The notes below the pieces were generated by a model. That model saw only the letters and a list, made by a program, of their open reading frames with translations. It ran no database searches and was not told where the DNA came from. Both the position numbers and the translations under genes were made by a program. A stretch of DNA of 64,000 nucleotides, taken from Domibacillus tundrae. Lineage in GTDB: Bacteria > Bacillota > Bacilli > Bacillales > Domibacillaceae. The number at the start of each line of letters is the position of its first letter. Positions within the stretch are counted from its first letter, which is position 1. Below are positions 27,095 to 36,187 of the stretch, piece by piece. The stretch lies in assembly GCF_000970675.1 (NCBI RefSeq), contig NZ_LAJA01000010.1:62001-126000 (forward strand), read 5' to 3'.

Positions 27095-27719
27095 CAAAAA
27101 CCAACTCCAGGAATTAATTGCGAAACGGGCTGCACAAGAGCTGACTGGTTCCTGTGTGGTTAATCTTGGCATTGGAATCCCCACGCTCGTTGCGAAATTT
27201 ATTGAAGATCCTACTGTTTATTTTCACACTGAAAATGGATTGCTCGGTGTAGCAGACGTTGAGGAAGATCAAATCGATCCGAACTTAGTGAATGCAGGGA
27301 AAATGCCAGTAGGAGAAACAGTTGGTGCATCGTTTTTTAACAGTGCCGAATCGTTTGCCATGATACGCGGCGGCCATGTGGACGTGGCGATTCTAGGCGT
27401 TCTGCAGGTTGATCAGACAGGGCAGATTGCCAACTGGGCAGTACCCGGGAAAAATATTATGGGCGTTGGCGGTGCGATGGATCTTTTAGTTGGAGCGAAA
27501 AAAGTCATTGTCACGACAACACACACATCAAAAGACGGAAAAAGCAAGCTGCTGAAAAAATGCACATTTCCGATAACGTCAACGAGAAGCGTCGATATGA
27601 TTATTACGGAGCTGGCTGTGTTTGAAATCACGGACAACCAGCTGCGATTAATCGAGCTGATGCCCGATGTAACAATAGAAGAAGTAAGAGAAAAAACGGA
27701 AGCTGACTTTATTGAGTAG
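27087..27719 (+). CDS. pcaJ: 3-oxoacid CoA-transferase subunit B
   Basis: 210 aa. NLGIGIPTLVAKFI and the catalytic Glu in FHTENGLLGV are visible, as are FFNSAESFAMIRGGHVDVAI and GAMDLLVGAKKVIV. Its start overlaps the end of subunit A by 8 nt, consistent with equal synthesis of the two subunits. Confidence 0.85.
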   Translation: MSDKNQLQELIAKRAAQELTGSCVVNLGIGIPTLVAKFIEDPTVYFHTENGLLGVADVEEDQIDPNLVNAGKMPVGETVGASFFNSAESFAMIRGGHVDVAILGVLQVDQTGQIANWAVPGKNIMGVGGAMDLLVGAKKVIVTTTHTSKDGKSKLLKKCTFPITSTRSVDMIITELAVFEITDNQLRLIELMPDVTIEEVREKTEADFIE

Positions 27720-27731
27720 GGGATGGTAGAC

Positions 27732-28847
27732 GTGAAAATCCATTCATTAGATGTATATATTATTGATTTACCCACAATCCGGCCCCACCATTTAGCGATG
27801 CATACAATTGTGACTCAAACCATTGTAATCGCTTGTATAAAAAGTGAGGATGGAATTGAAGGGTGGGGGGAGGTCGCGACGATTGGCGGCGCTTCCTACT
27901 CTGAAGAAAGTCCTGAAGCCATCAAATTGAATATTGAGAACTATGTAAAGCCGCTCATTATCGGTGAAAATCCAGTGAATTTCGATGCACTTTCCTATAA
28001 AATCAACCGATATGTTAAAGGGAATTATTTTGCAAAAGCATTGGTGGAGTCGGCAATGGTCGATTTAGTAGCAAAAACGTTGAACATTCCAGCTTATGAG
28101 TTATTTGGCGGGCAATGTCACGAATCTTTGCCCGTTGCCTGGACACTCGCAAGCGGGGATACCGCAAAAGATATTGAAGAAGCGCAAAATTGTTTAGCTG
28201 CTAAACGGCATAATATTTTTAAATTAAAAATCGGCAAAGGGAATCCGAAAACAAATGTTGCCCATGTCATTAAAATTAAAGAAGCAGTTGGCGATGCGGG
28301 CAGTGTCCGTGTTGACGTGAACCAGGCATGGGATGAGGTCACCTCTCTTTATTGCATTGAAGCGCTTCAAAATGGCGGCGTTGATCTGATCGAGCAGCCG
28401 CTCGTCCGTTGGGATAATGAAGGAATGTCCAGGCTGACATCCCGGTTTAAAGTACCCATTATGGCAGATGAGTCTCTCGGAACCGTACAGGAAGCCTATC
28501 AAATTTCAAAACTGAGAGCAGGTAATGTCTTTGCGCTAAAAGTGCCGAAAGCGGGGGGGCTGACGGCAACGAAAAAAGTAGCTGCGATAGCAGAAGCTTC
28601 CGGCATTCCAATGTATGGCGGAACCATGATCGAATCCTCATTAGGCACAGCAATTTGTGCTCAGCTGTATTCAACCATCCCGGAGCTGACATTCGGAACT
28701 GAATTATTTGGTCCGCTTCTTTTCAAAGACAACATTACAGTGAACCAAATTGAATATGAAAATTTTGAAATGAAAATTCCATCCGGCCCAGGGTTTGGTA
28801 TGGAAATGGACAGAGAAAAAGTAAAGCATTACTCAAGAGATATCTAA
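27732..28847 (+). CDS. catB: Muconate cycloisomerase-family enzyme
   Basis: 371-aa enolase-superfamily protein of the MLE subgroup. The KxK base pair is FKLKIGKGN; metal ligands lie in VDVNQAWDE, LIEQPLVRWD and IMADESLG, and there is a second catalytic Lys in FALKVPKAGG. MLE enzymes convert cis,cis-muconate to muconolactone; dipeptide epimerases and N-succinylamino acid racemases share the fold. GTG 27732 is chosen because the GGGGATGG site overlaps the other in-frame start (ATG 27723). Confidence 0.8.
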   Translation: MKIHSLDVYIIDLPTIRPHHLAMHTIVTQTIVIACIKSEDGIEGWGEVATIGGASYSEESPEAIKLNIENYVKPLIIGENPVNFDALSYKINRYVKGNYFAKALVESAMVDLVAKTLNIPAYELFGGQCHESLPVAWTLASGDTAKDIEEAQNCLAAKRHNIFKLKIGKGNPKTNVAHVIKIKEAVGDAGSVRVDVNQAWDEVTSLYCIEALQNGGVDLIEQPLVRWDNEGMSRLTSRFKVPIMADESLGTVQEAYQISKLRAGNVFALKVPKAGGLTATKKVAAIAEASGIPMYGGTMIESSLGTAICAQLYSTIPELTFGTELFGPLLFKDNITVNQIEYENFEMKIPSGPGFGMEMDREKVKHYSRDI

Positions 28848-28868
28848 ACGGAATGGAGAGGGTTCAAT

Positions 28869-30062
28869 TTGACGAATGTTGTGATTATTGATTCTGTTCG
28901 AACGGCGATTGGAAAGCTGGGTGGCGCGCTGGAAAATGTCCCTGCGGACTTTCTTGCTGCCACAGTTCTTGATGAGGTGGCCAAGCGGGCGGATATTTCA
29001 AAAGATTCCGTTGATGAAGTGATCATGGGACAAGCGAAACAAAGCTCCGATGCGTCCAATTTAGCCAGAGTAGCCCTTCTTCGTGCTGGATTTCCGGAAA
29101 AAGTGCCGGGTTATACGGTTCATCGGCAATGCGGTTCAGGCATACAATCCATCAATTCTGCGGCTCAGCAAATCCAATGCGGCTATGGAAAGATCATTGT
29201 GGCTGGTGGAGCTGAGTCGATGAGCACGGCCCCTTATTATCTTCGAAATGCACGCTTTGGTTTTAAATCAGGAAATGGACTGCTACTGGATCCAAATACG
29301 GAAAGCCAGCCGGGATCACAGCCAATCGAAGACTATGGAATGCTTACGATGGGCATGACTGCGGAAAATTTAGCGGACAAATATGGAATTTCCAGACTGG
29401 AACAAGATGAATTTGCTTTTAGAAGTCAAGAAAATGCGAAACGAGCCATATCAGATGGGACCTTTTCCCAGGAAATCATTCCATATGAGCTGAAAACGCG
29501 AAAAGGCGTTACAGAATTTAAAATAGACGAGCATCCACGAGAAACGAGCCTTGGAAAACTTACCCAATTAAAGCCTGTCTTTAAAGAAAATGGGTCCGTT
29601 ACGGCAGGAAACAGCAGCGGAAGAAACGATGGAGCGGCGGCGGTTGTCCTTATGTCGGAAGAAGAAGCGAAAAGGCTGGGAAAAAAGCCGAAAGCGAGAG
29701 TGATTGCCCAAGCAGCGGCGGGCGTATCACCCTCTATTATGGGAATTGGACCTGTTAATTCAACGTTAAAAGCGCTTCAAACGGCAGGTTTAAAAAAAGA
29801 AGATATTGATGTAATTGAATTAAATGAAGCTTTTGCAGCCCAGGCGCTTGCCGTGATAAAAGAATTAAAGCTGGACATCAATAAAGTGAACCCTAACGGC
29901 GGTGCCATAGCAATGGGTCATCCAATTGGTGCAACCGGTGCCATTCTCGCAACAAAAGTACTTCATGAGTTAGAACGAACAGGGAAACGGTATGGGTTAA
30001 TAACATTGTGTATTGCCGGAGGATTAGGAATTACTACTATCATTGAAAACACAAGGCTTTAA
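28869..30062 (+). CDS. pcaF: Thiolase, probable 3-oxoadipyl-CoA thiolase
   Basis: 397 aa, full length. Active Cys88 (HRQCGSGIQS), His in NPNGGAIAMGHPIGATGA and second Cys in LCIAGGLGI are intact. It would split 3-oxoadipyl-CoA into succinyl-CoA and acetyl-CoA, the last step of the pathway. Acetyl-CoA acetyltransferases look the same, so the role rests on context. Start TTG 28869 is weak; GGAGAGGG lies upstream. Confidence 0.85.
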   Translation: MTNVVIIDSVRTAIGKLGGALENVPADFLAATVLDEVAKRADISKDSVDEVIMGQAKQSSDASNLARVALLRAGFPEKVPGYTVHRQCGSGIQSINSAAQQIQCGYGKIIVAGGAESMSTAPYYLRNARFGFKSGNGLLLDPNTESQPGSQPIEDYGMLTMGMTAENLADKYGISRLEQDEFAFRSQENAKRAISDGTFSQEIIPYELKTRKGVTEFKIDEHPRETSLGKLTQLKPVFKENGSVTAGNSSGRNDGAAAVVLMSEEEAKRLGKKPKARVIAQAAAGVSPSIMGIGPVNSTLKALQTAGLKKEDIDVIELNEAFAAQALAVIKELKLDINKVNPNGGAIAMGHPIGATGAILATKVLHELERTGKRYGLITLCIAGGLGITTIIENTRL

Positions 30063-30146
30063 TGAAAATATATAAAATAGGGCAGATGAACGTTGCAACA
30101 CACGTAAGACCAATTATTGGCCGTATTACCATGAAGATGGAATTAG

Positions 30147-30176
30147 TGACCTCGATATTTGTTCGGGGTCATTTTC
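30147..30176 (+). terminator. Terminator after the thiolase gene
   Basis: TGACCTCG/CGGGGTCA (30147-30154 with 30164-30171) with one G-T pair and a following TTTTCTATT. It would close the monooxygenase-to-thiolase operon. Confidence 0.6.
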
Positions 30177-30295
30177 TATTAGCTAAGCTGCTGTCACACT
30201 GCCAATAGAGTAATTTAAGGAAGAGCATTAAACTTTTGTGATGGAAAACTGATACAGGACGATGGATCTGCCTTAAAACAGAACGGAGGATTAAG

Positions 30296-31123
30296 ATGAA
30301 TATCTTGGAAGCATTAACACAATCAGCGCCTTTCTTTCAAATGGTTATAAAAGGAGATGTAACGCTTGGAGTTGTAGATAAAGAGAGCCAAACGTTCTTA
30401 TGTTATTTACCTTCAAAAAAGGTTGATTTCGGTATCAAAGAAGGGGATCCTGTTAATCCGCAAGACCAGAACGTGCAAACCGCGCTTCGTGGAGAAGTGG
30501 CCACAGTGACAGTTCCAGAGAATGTGTATGGCATACCTATTAATGCCACGGCTTTTCCTGTAACGGATGAACGGGGCAAAGTAGTCGGGGCATTAGCATT
30601 TGGGTTTCCCCTCGATACACAGCAAAAAATCGCACAATACATGGGAACTGTAAAAAGTATTATCGATTCATTACAGGATAAAGTCTATATTATCGCATCT
30701 CACTCAGAAGAACTTGCTGCAGCTAGCGAGGAAGTAAAAGGCCAGTCAAAAATAGCGCTGGAAGACTCGAAAAAAACACATTCAGTAATCGAATTTATCT
30801 GTTCTGTATCCAGACAAACAAATTTGCTGGGCTTAAACGCATCTATAGAAGCAGCTAGATCCGGGCAATACGGGGCTGGCTTTAATGTAGTGGCTCAAGA
30901 AATAAGGAAACTTTCTAGCGAAACATCACATGCCACAGAATCCATTGAAGAAGCGTTAAGAAATATTACAGGTAATATTAATAATTTGATGGAGAATATG
31001 ACTCAAATTAATGGCGCTTCTAATGATCAGGCCAATTTGGTGCAGGATTTTAGGGTAATTATTGAAAAATTAAATGCTGTCAGCGATGAGATGAGTGCTT
31101 TTATGAAAGAAGTAGTACGCTAG
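30296..31123 (+). CDS. Soluble methyl-accepting chemotaxis-type signalling protein
   Basis: 275 aa without membrane segments. Residues 1-115 form a small sensor-like domain ([57 protein letters not shown]); 115-275 is a short coiled-coil signalling domain with the CheA/CheW-contact hairpin [20 protein letters not shown] and [16 protein letters not shown]. It starts at ATG 30296 behind ACGGAGGA. Located between aromatic-catabolic genes and their probable regulator, it may sense an aromatic or metabolic cue in the cytoplasm. Confidence 0.82.
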   Translation: MNILEALTQSAPFFQMVIKGDVTLGVVDKESQTFLCYLPSKKVDFGIKEGDPVNPQDQNVQTALRGEVATVTVPENVYGIPINATAFPVTDERGKVVGALAFGFPLDTQQKIAQYMGTVKSIIDSLQDKVYIIASHSEELAAASEEVKGQSKIALEDSKKTHSVIEFICSVSRQTNLLGLNASIEAARSGQYGAGFNVVAQEIRKLSSETSHATESIEEALRNITGNINNLMENMTQINGASNDQANLVQDFRVIIEKLNAVSDEMSAFMKEVVR

Positions 31124-31376
31124 CAGTTATGAACAAACGGGCAGCCTTTATTTTGATTTTTACCATGAATACATGGATAAAAGGAAAATAATGATTTGTT
31201 CCTGCAATGGAGTTTACTCATCACGACTGCCTGACATTCAGGACGCAATGCTAACGCTTGTTCTTCGTTCCTTTTATTACCATACACAAATGTACATAGT
31301 GCATAGTAAAATAGCGATATACCCTTCTTTTTTGTGGTTCCTTTATGAAATTATCCTTGTTAACATGAAATCAGAA

Positions 31377-31390
31377 TGAAAGCGTTAACA
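31377..31390 (+). promoter_or_regulatory. CcpA cre site upstream of flavin reductase
   Basis: TGAAAGCGTTAACA fits the cre consensus TGWAANCGNTNWCA at all 14 positions, 26 nt before the start. It implies carbon catabolite repression of the reductase-regulator pair, and through the regulator of the whole aromatic pathway. Confidence 0.75.
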
Positions 31391-31415
31391 AAAAAAGAAT
31401 GAAGGGGAGATTTTA

Positions 31416-31889
31416 ATGGATGGAAGAGAGTTAAGAAACTGTATGGGACATTTTGCTACAGGGGTTACGGTCGTAACATGCGATACTGAAGATGGAGGGA
31501 CACACGGTTTAACTGCCAATTCTTTTACGTCAGTATCTTTGGATCCACCGCTTGTACTCGTTTCAGTAGACCGAAAAACGAAAGCGCTTCAATTTTTGAA
31601 AAATAACAGTTTTACCGTAAATATATTAAAAGAAGACCAGCAAGATACAGCGATGCATTTTGCGGGACGTCCGCTTGAGGAACCGCCATTCCAATGGGAA
31701 AAAGGGGAACTGTGCAACCGGTTCGAGGACTCTCTTGCATACGTTGAATGTGAACCTTGGGCAGAGTATGACGGCGGCGATCATGTGCTTTACGTAGGTA
31801 AAGTGAAAAATTTTCAATATAACGAAGGACGTCCGCTTGCTTACTACTGTGGAAAATTTTCAACAGTTTCACAAAAAATAAACGTATAA
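31416..31889 (+). CDS. Flavin reductase component (HpaC/PheA2 type)
   Basis: 157 aa, typical length for the reductase of two-component monooxygenases. RNCMGHFATGVTVVTCDTED, GLTANSFTSVSLDPPLVLVS and DHVLYVGKVKNF are the family hallmarks. It provides reduced flavin to a partner oxygenase, most simply the monooxygenase at 21018, although it lies 9 kb away beside the regulator. A perfect cre site precedes it. ATG 31416 follows AAGGGGAG. Confidence 0.85.
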   Translation: MDGRELRNCMGHFATGVTVVTCDTEDGGTHGLTANSFTSVSLDPPLVLVSVDRKTKALQFLKNNSFTVNILKEDQQDTAMHFAGRPLEEPPFQWEKGELCNRFEDSLAYVECEPWAEYDGGDHVLYVGKVKNFQYNEGRPLAYYCGKFSTVSQKINV

Positions 31890-31911
31890 ATAATCCGAGC
31901 GGAGGGGTAGA

Positions 31912-33723
31912 ATGAAAGCTCATCATTTGCTTTTTGATAATGTAATAGATATAAATCCCCGAACTGGCACCATCAAGTTTAGTGACAGAAGAATGGCCCT
32001 TATGTCTGTAGAAGCTTTAGGTATCCTCCGCAGAGATTTAGTGAACACCCTTAGCATGGAAAGAGCAAAAGGGTTTTTAATGAGATACGGGTGGGCATGT
32101 GGCTCTAAAGATGGGGAAACGCTGGAAAAGATGTACGATTGGGACTCGAAGCAGGAACTTTTGCTGGCGGGTCCTTCTCTTCATACATTAGAAGGTATCG
32201 CGACAGTAGAACCAGACGTCATTGAGTTTACAGAACAAGACCTTCATTTTACCGGATTCTGGAACGAATCCTTTGAGGCAATCGAGCATGTCAACCACTA
32301 TGGATACAGCAGTGACCCGGTGTGCTGGATTCTGATCGGCTATGCCAGCGGGTATTTGACAAGAACGTTCGGTAAAGAGGTACTGGTATATGAAGAAGTA
32401 TGTAAAGGAAAAGGAGACGCGCATTGCAAGTTTGTCGCTAAAACATTTGACCCGAATGATGAGCGGCATCAGCAGGATTTACGCTATTATAAGTCTGAAA
32501 CATTATTGTCTGAGTTAGACCGGGCTTATAGGGAAGTAAAGGAGTTAAACGAAAATATTATCGAATCTGACCAGGTCCAAAGTCGACTAACAGACCTGCT
32601 TCTGGAAGATAAAGGGATTTCAGAGACGGTCGGTTTAATCTCGGAAATCCTTCAAAAAAGTATTATTATCGATTATTTTCATGAAAAAATGGAAGGTTCT
32701 TTTTTATTCCCTGAAGACAAGGCAGCTTACGATAGCTGGAAAAGAAATGAGACGCCTCCAGACGTAAAGCAAAAACATATTGAAGCATTCCCTATCATCG
32801 TTCATAGTGAAAAAATTGGAAGAATGGTGGTAATCAGTGACAGAGCATTAGATAAAAAGGAAAAAATGATTATCAAACGGTCAGTAACTGTCTGTACCGT
32901 TCAACTGTTTCACCAGCAAAAGCTCACAAAGTCAATTTGGAAGAAAAAAGAAGACTTTTTTGAGGAACTGTTGAATAATAAAATAGATGAACCTACACTC
33001 CATAGGCATATGCATGTCTTTGATTTTAATCCTCATGCGCAAAACCGCATCTTGACATTGAAAGTAAATACAGATTCGAAAAAAGAAGTTATTCTTCACT
33101 ATTTAAGTGTTGTTTTTCCTACTATTGATGTATTTTTAAAAGATCAATACATCATTCTCATTTTATCTGAAGAAAGTAACACGGACATGGAAACATTCAC
33201 GTTGCAACTGCAAAATACCATTCAAGAAGAATTTAAGCATATTAAAATTTATATAGGTGTCGGCCGTACCGCTGACAACCTGAAAGACTTAGCCAAGAGT
33301 TATCAGGATGCCTGCCGGATATGTGATTTTATTCAGCTTGCTTATCCTGCTGACAGCAGAGCCTCTTATTATGAAGAATTAGAACCCGTTATCATGTTTT
33401 TAAAAGGGATTGATCAGGAAGAGTTAATTGATTTTTGTAATGAGACAATCGGAAAATTGGTTGAATATGACAATTCAAATCAAGGAAACTTAGTTATTAC
33501 CTTGAAATCCTATTTGGATTATAACGGGAATCTTCAGCAAACTGCAGATGATCTTCATCTCTCTATTGCGGGACTTCGTTACAGGCTTGAAAAAATTGAA
33601 TCATTCTGTAAAGCGGATTTGAAGACTGGGACAGGCCGTTTTAAATATCAGCTGGCAATACGAATTTATTTTGCCCTGCAAATTATTAACAATCGGTTGA
33701 CTGGTTTTCAAAGTGTGAACTGA
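31912..33723 (+). CDS. Aromatic-responsive regulator: XylR_N + V4R sensor fused to PucR-type HTH output
   Basis: 603 aa. Residues about 10-180 match the sensor of DmpR/XylR/MopR: GPSLHTLEG and FWNES correspond to the phenol-contacting His/Trp region, and Cys138, Glu161, Cys164 and Cys172 have the same spacing (23, 3, 8) as the zinc site of MopR. A coiled coil (about 190-235) follows, then a PucR-like middle region (330-500) and a C-terminal PucR HTH (about 540-590: LVITLKSYLDYNGNLQQTAD, LHLSIAGLRYRLEKIE). There is no AAA+ sigma-54 domain. It likely activates the aromatic genes on binding phenol. Confidence 0.85.
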   Translation: MKAHHLLFDNVIDINPRTGTIKFSDRRMALMSVEALGILRRDLVNTLSMERAKGFLMRYGWACGSKDGETLEKMYDWDSKQELLLAGPSLHTLEGIATVEPDVIEFTEQDLHFTGFWNESFEAIEHVNHYGYSSDPVCWILIGYASGYLTRTFGKEVLVYEEVCKGKGDAHCKFVAKTFDPNDERHQQDLRYYKSETLLSELDRAYREVKELNENIIESDQVQSRLTDLLLEDKGISETVGLISEILQKSIIIDYFHEKMEGSFLFPEDKAAYDSWKRNETPPDVKQKHIEAFPIIVHSEKIGRMVVISDRALDKKEKMIIKRSVTVCTVQLFHQQKLTKSIWKKKEDFFEELLNNKIDEPTLHRHMHVFDFNPHAQNRILTLKVNTDSKKEVILHYLSVVFPTIDVFLKDQYIILILSEESNTDMETFTLQLQNTIQEEFKHIKIYIGVGRTADNLKDLAKSYQDACRICDFIQLAYPADSRASYYEELEPVIMFLKGIDQEELIDFCNETIGKLVEYDNSNQGNLVITLKSYLDYNGNLQQTADDLHLSIAGLRYRLEKIESFCKADLKTGTGRFKYQLAIRIYFALQIINNRLTGFQSVN

Positions 33724-33753
33724 TGAATTAAAAGAGTTGGGGGAAATAAGGAC

Positions 33754-34212
33754 ATGGGGACCATTAGTCGAGCAGACGTTACCGATGCTGCTGAAATTCT
33801 CGCGCTGCAGAAACTTGCGTATGTAAGCGAAGCTGAAATCTATGAAAATGACGACATTCAACCTTTAAAGGAAACACTTGACGAGGTAGAAACAGCGTTT
33901 AAGCATCATGTATTTTTAAAGTATGTACAGAATGGAAAAATCGTTGGATCCGTCAAAGCTATCGAAAAAGATGGAACATGCTATATAGGAAAATTGATGG
34001 TCCATCCAGACTGTCAAAATAAAGGGATTGGGAAGCAATTAATGAACGAAATTGAACAACAGTTTCCAAATGTCCGTTTTGAATTATTTACAGGCGGCAA
34101 AAGTACAAGAAATATTTCTTTTTATGAGAAACTTGGATACAAGAGGTACAAACATGAAAAGTCGCCTATCGAGGAAACCGTTTTTTTGTATATGGAAAAA
34201 ATCAAAAAATAA
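33754..34212 (+). CDS. GNAT family N-acetyltransferase
   Basis: 152 aa with the acetyl-CoA site KLMVHPDCQNKGIGKQLMNE and C-terminal FYEKLGYKR. The substrate is unknown. It starts 30 nt after the regulator with GTTGGGGGAAAT and a terminator follows, so it closes this unit. A similar GNAT, also with AEILALQ near the N-terminus, occurs at 46841. Confidence 0.82.
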   Translation: MGTISRADVTDAAEILALQKLAYVSEAEIYENDDIQPLKETLDEVETAFKHHVFLKYVQNGKIVGSVKAIEKDGTCYIGKLMVHPDCQNKGIGKQLMNEIEQQFPNVRFELFTGGKSTRNISFYEKLGYKRYKHEKSPIEETVFLYMEKIKK

Positions 34213-34287
34213 GAGTGAAATACCAGCTTACAGAAAATAGATTGAGAAGCGATTAGGGTGTTGCAGCGAACATCTCCTATATTAGAC

Positions 34288-34324
34288 AAAAACTGCCGGA
34301 CATATAATTCGGACAGTTTTTTTT
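34288..34324 (+). terminator. Terminator closing the aromatic region
   Basis: Imperfect stem AAAACTGCCGGA/TCGGACAGTTTT followed by an eight-T run. Confidence 0.75.
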
Positions 34325-34350
34325 ATCGGTGTCATTTGTTTTTTCAATGA

Positions 34351-34418
34351 TGTCAACATTCCCCTTGCCAAAATAGTGTTTTCCTTTCGTTGTTTGTCTG
34401 CTGAAACCGCTTTATTAT
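34351..34418 (+). promoter_or_regulatory. mtlA promoter with candidate MtlR operator and cre
   Basis: TTGTTT (34390-34395), 17-nt spacer, TATTAT (34413-34418). Upstream, TGTCAACATTCCCCTTGCCA (34351-34370) resembles the interrupted TTGNCA/TGNCAA sites bound by MtlR in Bacillus and is centred near -64. TGAAACCGCTTTAT (34402-34415, 12 of 14 to cre) overlaps the promoter. The operators are inferred. Confidence 0.5.
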
Positions 34419-34482
34419 AAGACTATAGACAGAGACAATCAGTCACATGAAATAGAAAACAAAAAGGAAAGGGGTTTTTCAG

Positions 34483-35931
34483 ATGAATCAACAGACAGAG
34501 CCTAAAGCAGATTTTCGTGTGAAAATTCAGCGGTTCGGCAGTCATTTAAGCGGCATGATCATGCCAAATATCGGTGCATTCATTGCATGGGGACTTATTA
34601 CCGCATTATTTATTCCAACTGGATGGATTCCGAATGAAGACTTAGCGGCGCTTGTCGGCCCGATGATTACGTTCTTATTGCCAATTTTGATCGGTTTTAC
34701 CGGCGGCCGCATTGTATATGATATCCGCGGGGGTGTCGTTGGGGCAACAGCTACAATGGGGGTCATCGTCGGGGCAGACATTCCGATGTTCCTCGGCGCG
34801 ATGATTATGGGTCCTCTCGGGGGCTATGCGATTAAAAAGTTTGACCAGCTTGTGGATGGCAAAATTAAATCCGGTTTCGAAATGCTTGTCAACAACTTCT
34901 CTGCCGGGATTATCGGCGGGATTTTAACATTGATTGGCTACAAAGCGATTGGTCCGGTTGTTGTGACATTAAATAAAACATTGGCAGCAGGCGTGCAGGC
35001 GATTGTCGATGCAAACCTGCTTCCGCTGGCGAGTATTTTCATTGAACCGGCGAAAGTATTGTTCTTAAACAACGCGATTAACCATGGTATTTTAAGCCCG
35101 ATCGGGATTGAAGAAGCCGCATCAGCGGGGAAATCAGTTCTGTTCCTTCTTGAATCAAATCCTGGTCCTGGTCTTGGAATCTTGCTTGCATATACGTTAT
35201 TCGGAAAAGGGATGGCGAAACAATCCGCACCAGGTGCCGTGATTATCCACTTCCTTGGCGGGATTCACGAAATTTACTTCCCATACATCTTGATGAAGCC
35301 GATTCTTTTAGTCGCAGCGATTGCGGGCGGCGCAGCAGGTGTCGCAACATTCCTTTTATTTGATGTTGGTTTGTCAGCAGCACCGTCACCAGGCAGTATT
35401 TTTGCCCTAATGATTATGTCACCGCCGGGTAACCATCTTGGGGTGTTGGCAGGGGTTATTGCCGCAGCGGTTGTATCATTCCTCATTTCAGCGCTTGTGT
35501 TAAAAACGTCTAAAGCAACAGAAGAAGATGGATTAGCCGAAGCAGCTGCGAAAACATCTGCGTTAAAAGGAAAAGAAAGCCATGCAGCTTCTCTTGTGAA
35601 AACAGAAGAAACACCAGCAGCATCTCCAGTGACTCCAGCAGAAGGTCTGCCATCGAATGTAGAAAAAATTATTTTTGCCTGCGATGCAGGGATGGGGTCA
35701 AGTGCGATGGGTGCATCTATTTTGAAAAATAAAGCGAAAAAAGCAGCGCTTGATGTAAACATTTCGAATACGTCGATCAGCAACTTGCCGGCGGACGCGG
35801 ATGTAGTTATTACTCACAAAGACTTAACAGACCGCGCCAAAGCAAAATTGCCAAATGCGTATCACATTTCCGTTGAAAACTTCTTAAATAGTCCGAAATA
35901 CGATGAATTGATGGAACAATTGAAGAAATAA
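34483..35931 (+). CDS. mtlA: PTS mannitol-specific EIICB component
   Basis: 482 aa. The EIIC membrane domain (about 15-345) carries NNAINHGILSPIG and PGPGLGILLAYTLFG and the GGIHEIYFPYILMKP loop. After an Ala/Glu-rich linker the EIIB domain has phospho-Cys400 in IIFACDAGMGSSAMGA. The EIIA is a separate gene (39976). It imports mannitol as mannitol-1-phosphate. ATG 34483 follows AAAGGAAAGGGG. Confidence 0.95.
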   Translation: MNQQTEPKADFRVKIQRFGSHLSGMIMPNIGAFIAWGLITALFIPTGWIPNEDLAALVGPMITFLLPILIGFTGGRIVYDIRGGVVGATATMGVIVGADIPMFLGAMIMGPLGGYAIKKFDQLVDGKIKSGFEMLVNNFSAGIIGGILTLIGYKAIGPVVVTLNKTLAAGVQAIVDANLLPLASIFIEPAKVLFLNNAINHGILSPIGIEEAASAGKSVLFLLESNPGPGLGILLAYTLFGKGMAKQSAPGAVIIHFLGGIHEIYFPYILMKPILLVAAIAGGAAGVATFLLFDVGLSAAPSPGSIFALMIMSPPGNHLGVLAGVIAAAVVSFLISALVLKTSKATEEDGLAEAAAKTSALKGKESHAASLVKTEETPAASPVTPAEGLPSNVEKIIFACDAGMGSSAMGASILKNKAKKAALDVNISNTSISNLPADADVVITHKDLTDRAKAKLPNAYHISVENFLNSPKYDELMEQLKK

Positions 35932-35932
35932 C

Positions 35933-35964
35933 AAAAAGCAGCCCGCATAGGGCTGCTTTTTTGT
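35933..35964 (+). terminator. mtlA terminator
   Basis: AAAAAGCAGCCC/GGGCTGCTTTTT with a 5-nt loop, perfect. It separates mtlA from the downstream genes. Confidence 0.92.
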
Positions 35965-36041
35965 GTGCCGAGGGGTATTGCTACCTCTGTAAAGATGACA
36001 CGTTCATCATAAAAGAGAAAAGGCCGTCCCGACAACAAATC

Positions 36042-36058
36042 GGTTAGATTATCTGACG
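36042..36058. promoter_or_regulatory. TnrA/GlnR-like box upstream of MFS gene
   Basis: GGTTAGATTATCTGACG keeps the AGAT-T-ATCT core with two mismatches to the TnrA consensus at the outer positions; 130 nt upstream of the MFS start. Confidence 0.35.
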
Positions 36059-36187
36059 GAAAAAAGATTCATTGCCTGTGGGATAGCGATCGCTATTTAT
36101 TTTTCAGAAGCCGATTTTTAATGTTAGCAGCAGCCATTCGTTGTTATACTAAAGGAGCAGGTACAGAGGTGAGAGAGGAGGAATGGT

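Noticed and set aside
21018-30062. Hydroxyquinol pathway reading of the aromatic cluster
   Set aside because: No maleylacetate reductase is present, whereas a muconate cycloisomerase and CoA-transferase are, so the catechol branch fits better.
31173-31379. 68-codon frame before the second flavin reductase
   Set aside because: No ribosome binding site or recognisable motif; it covers the promoter and cre region.
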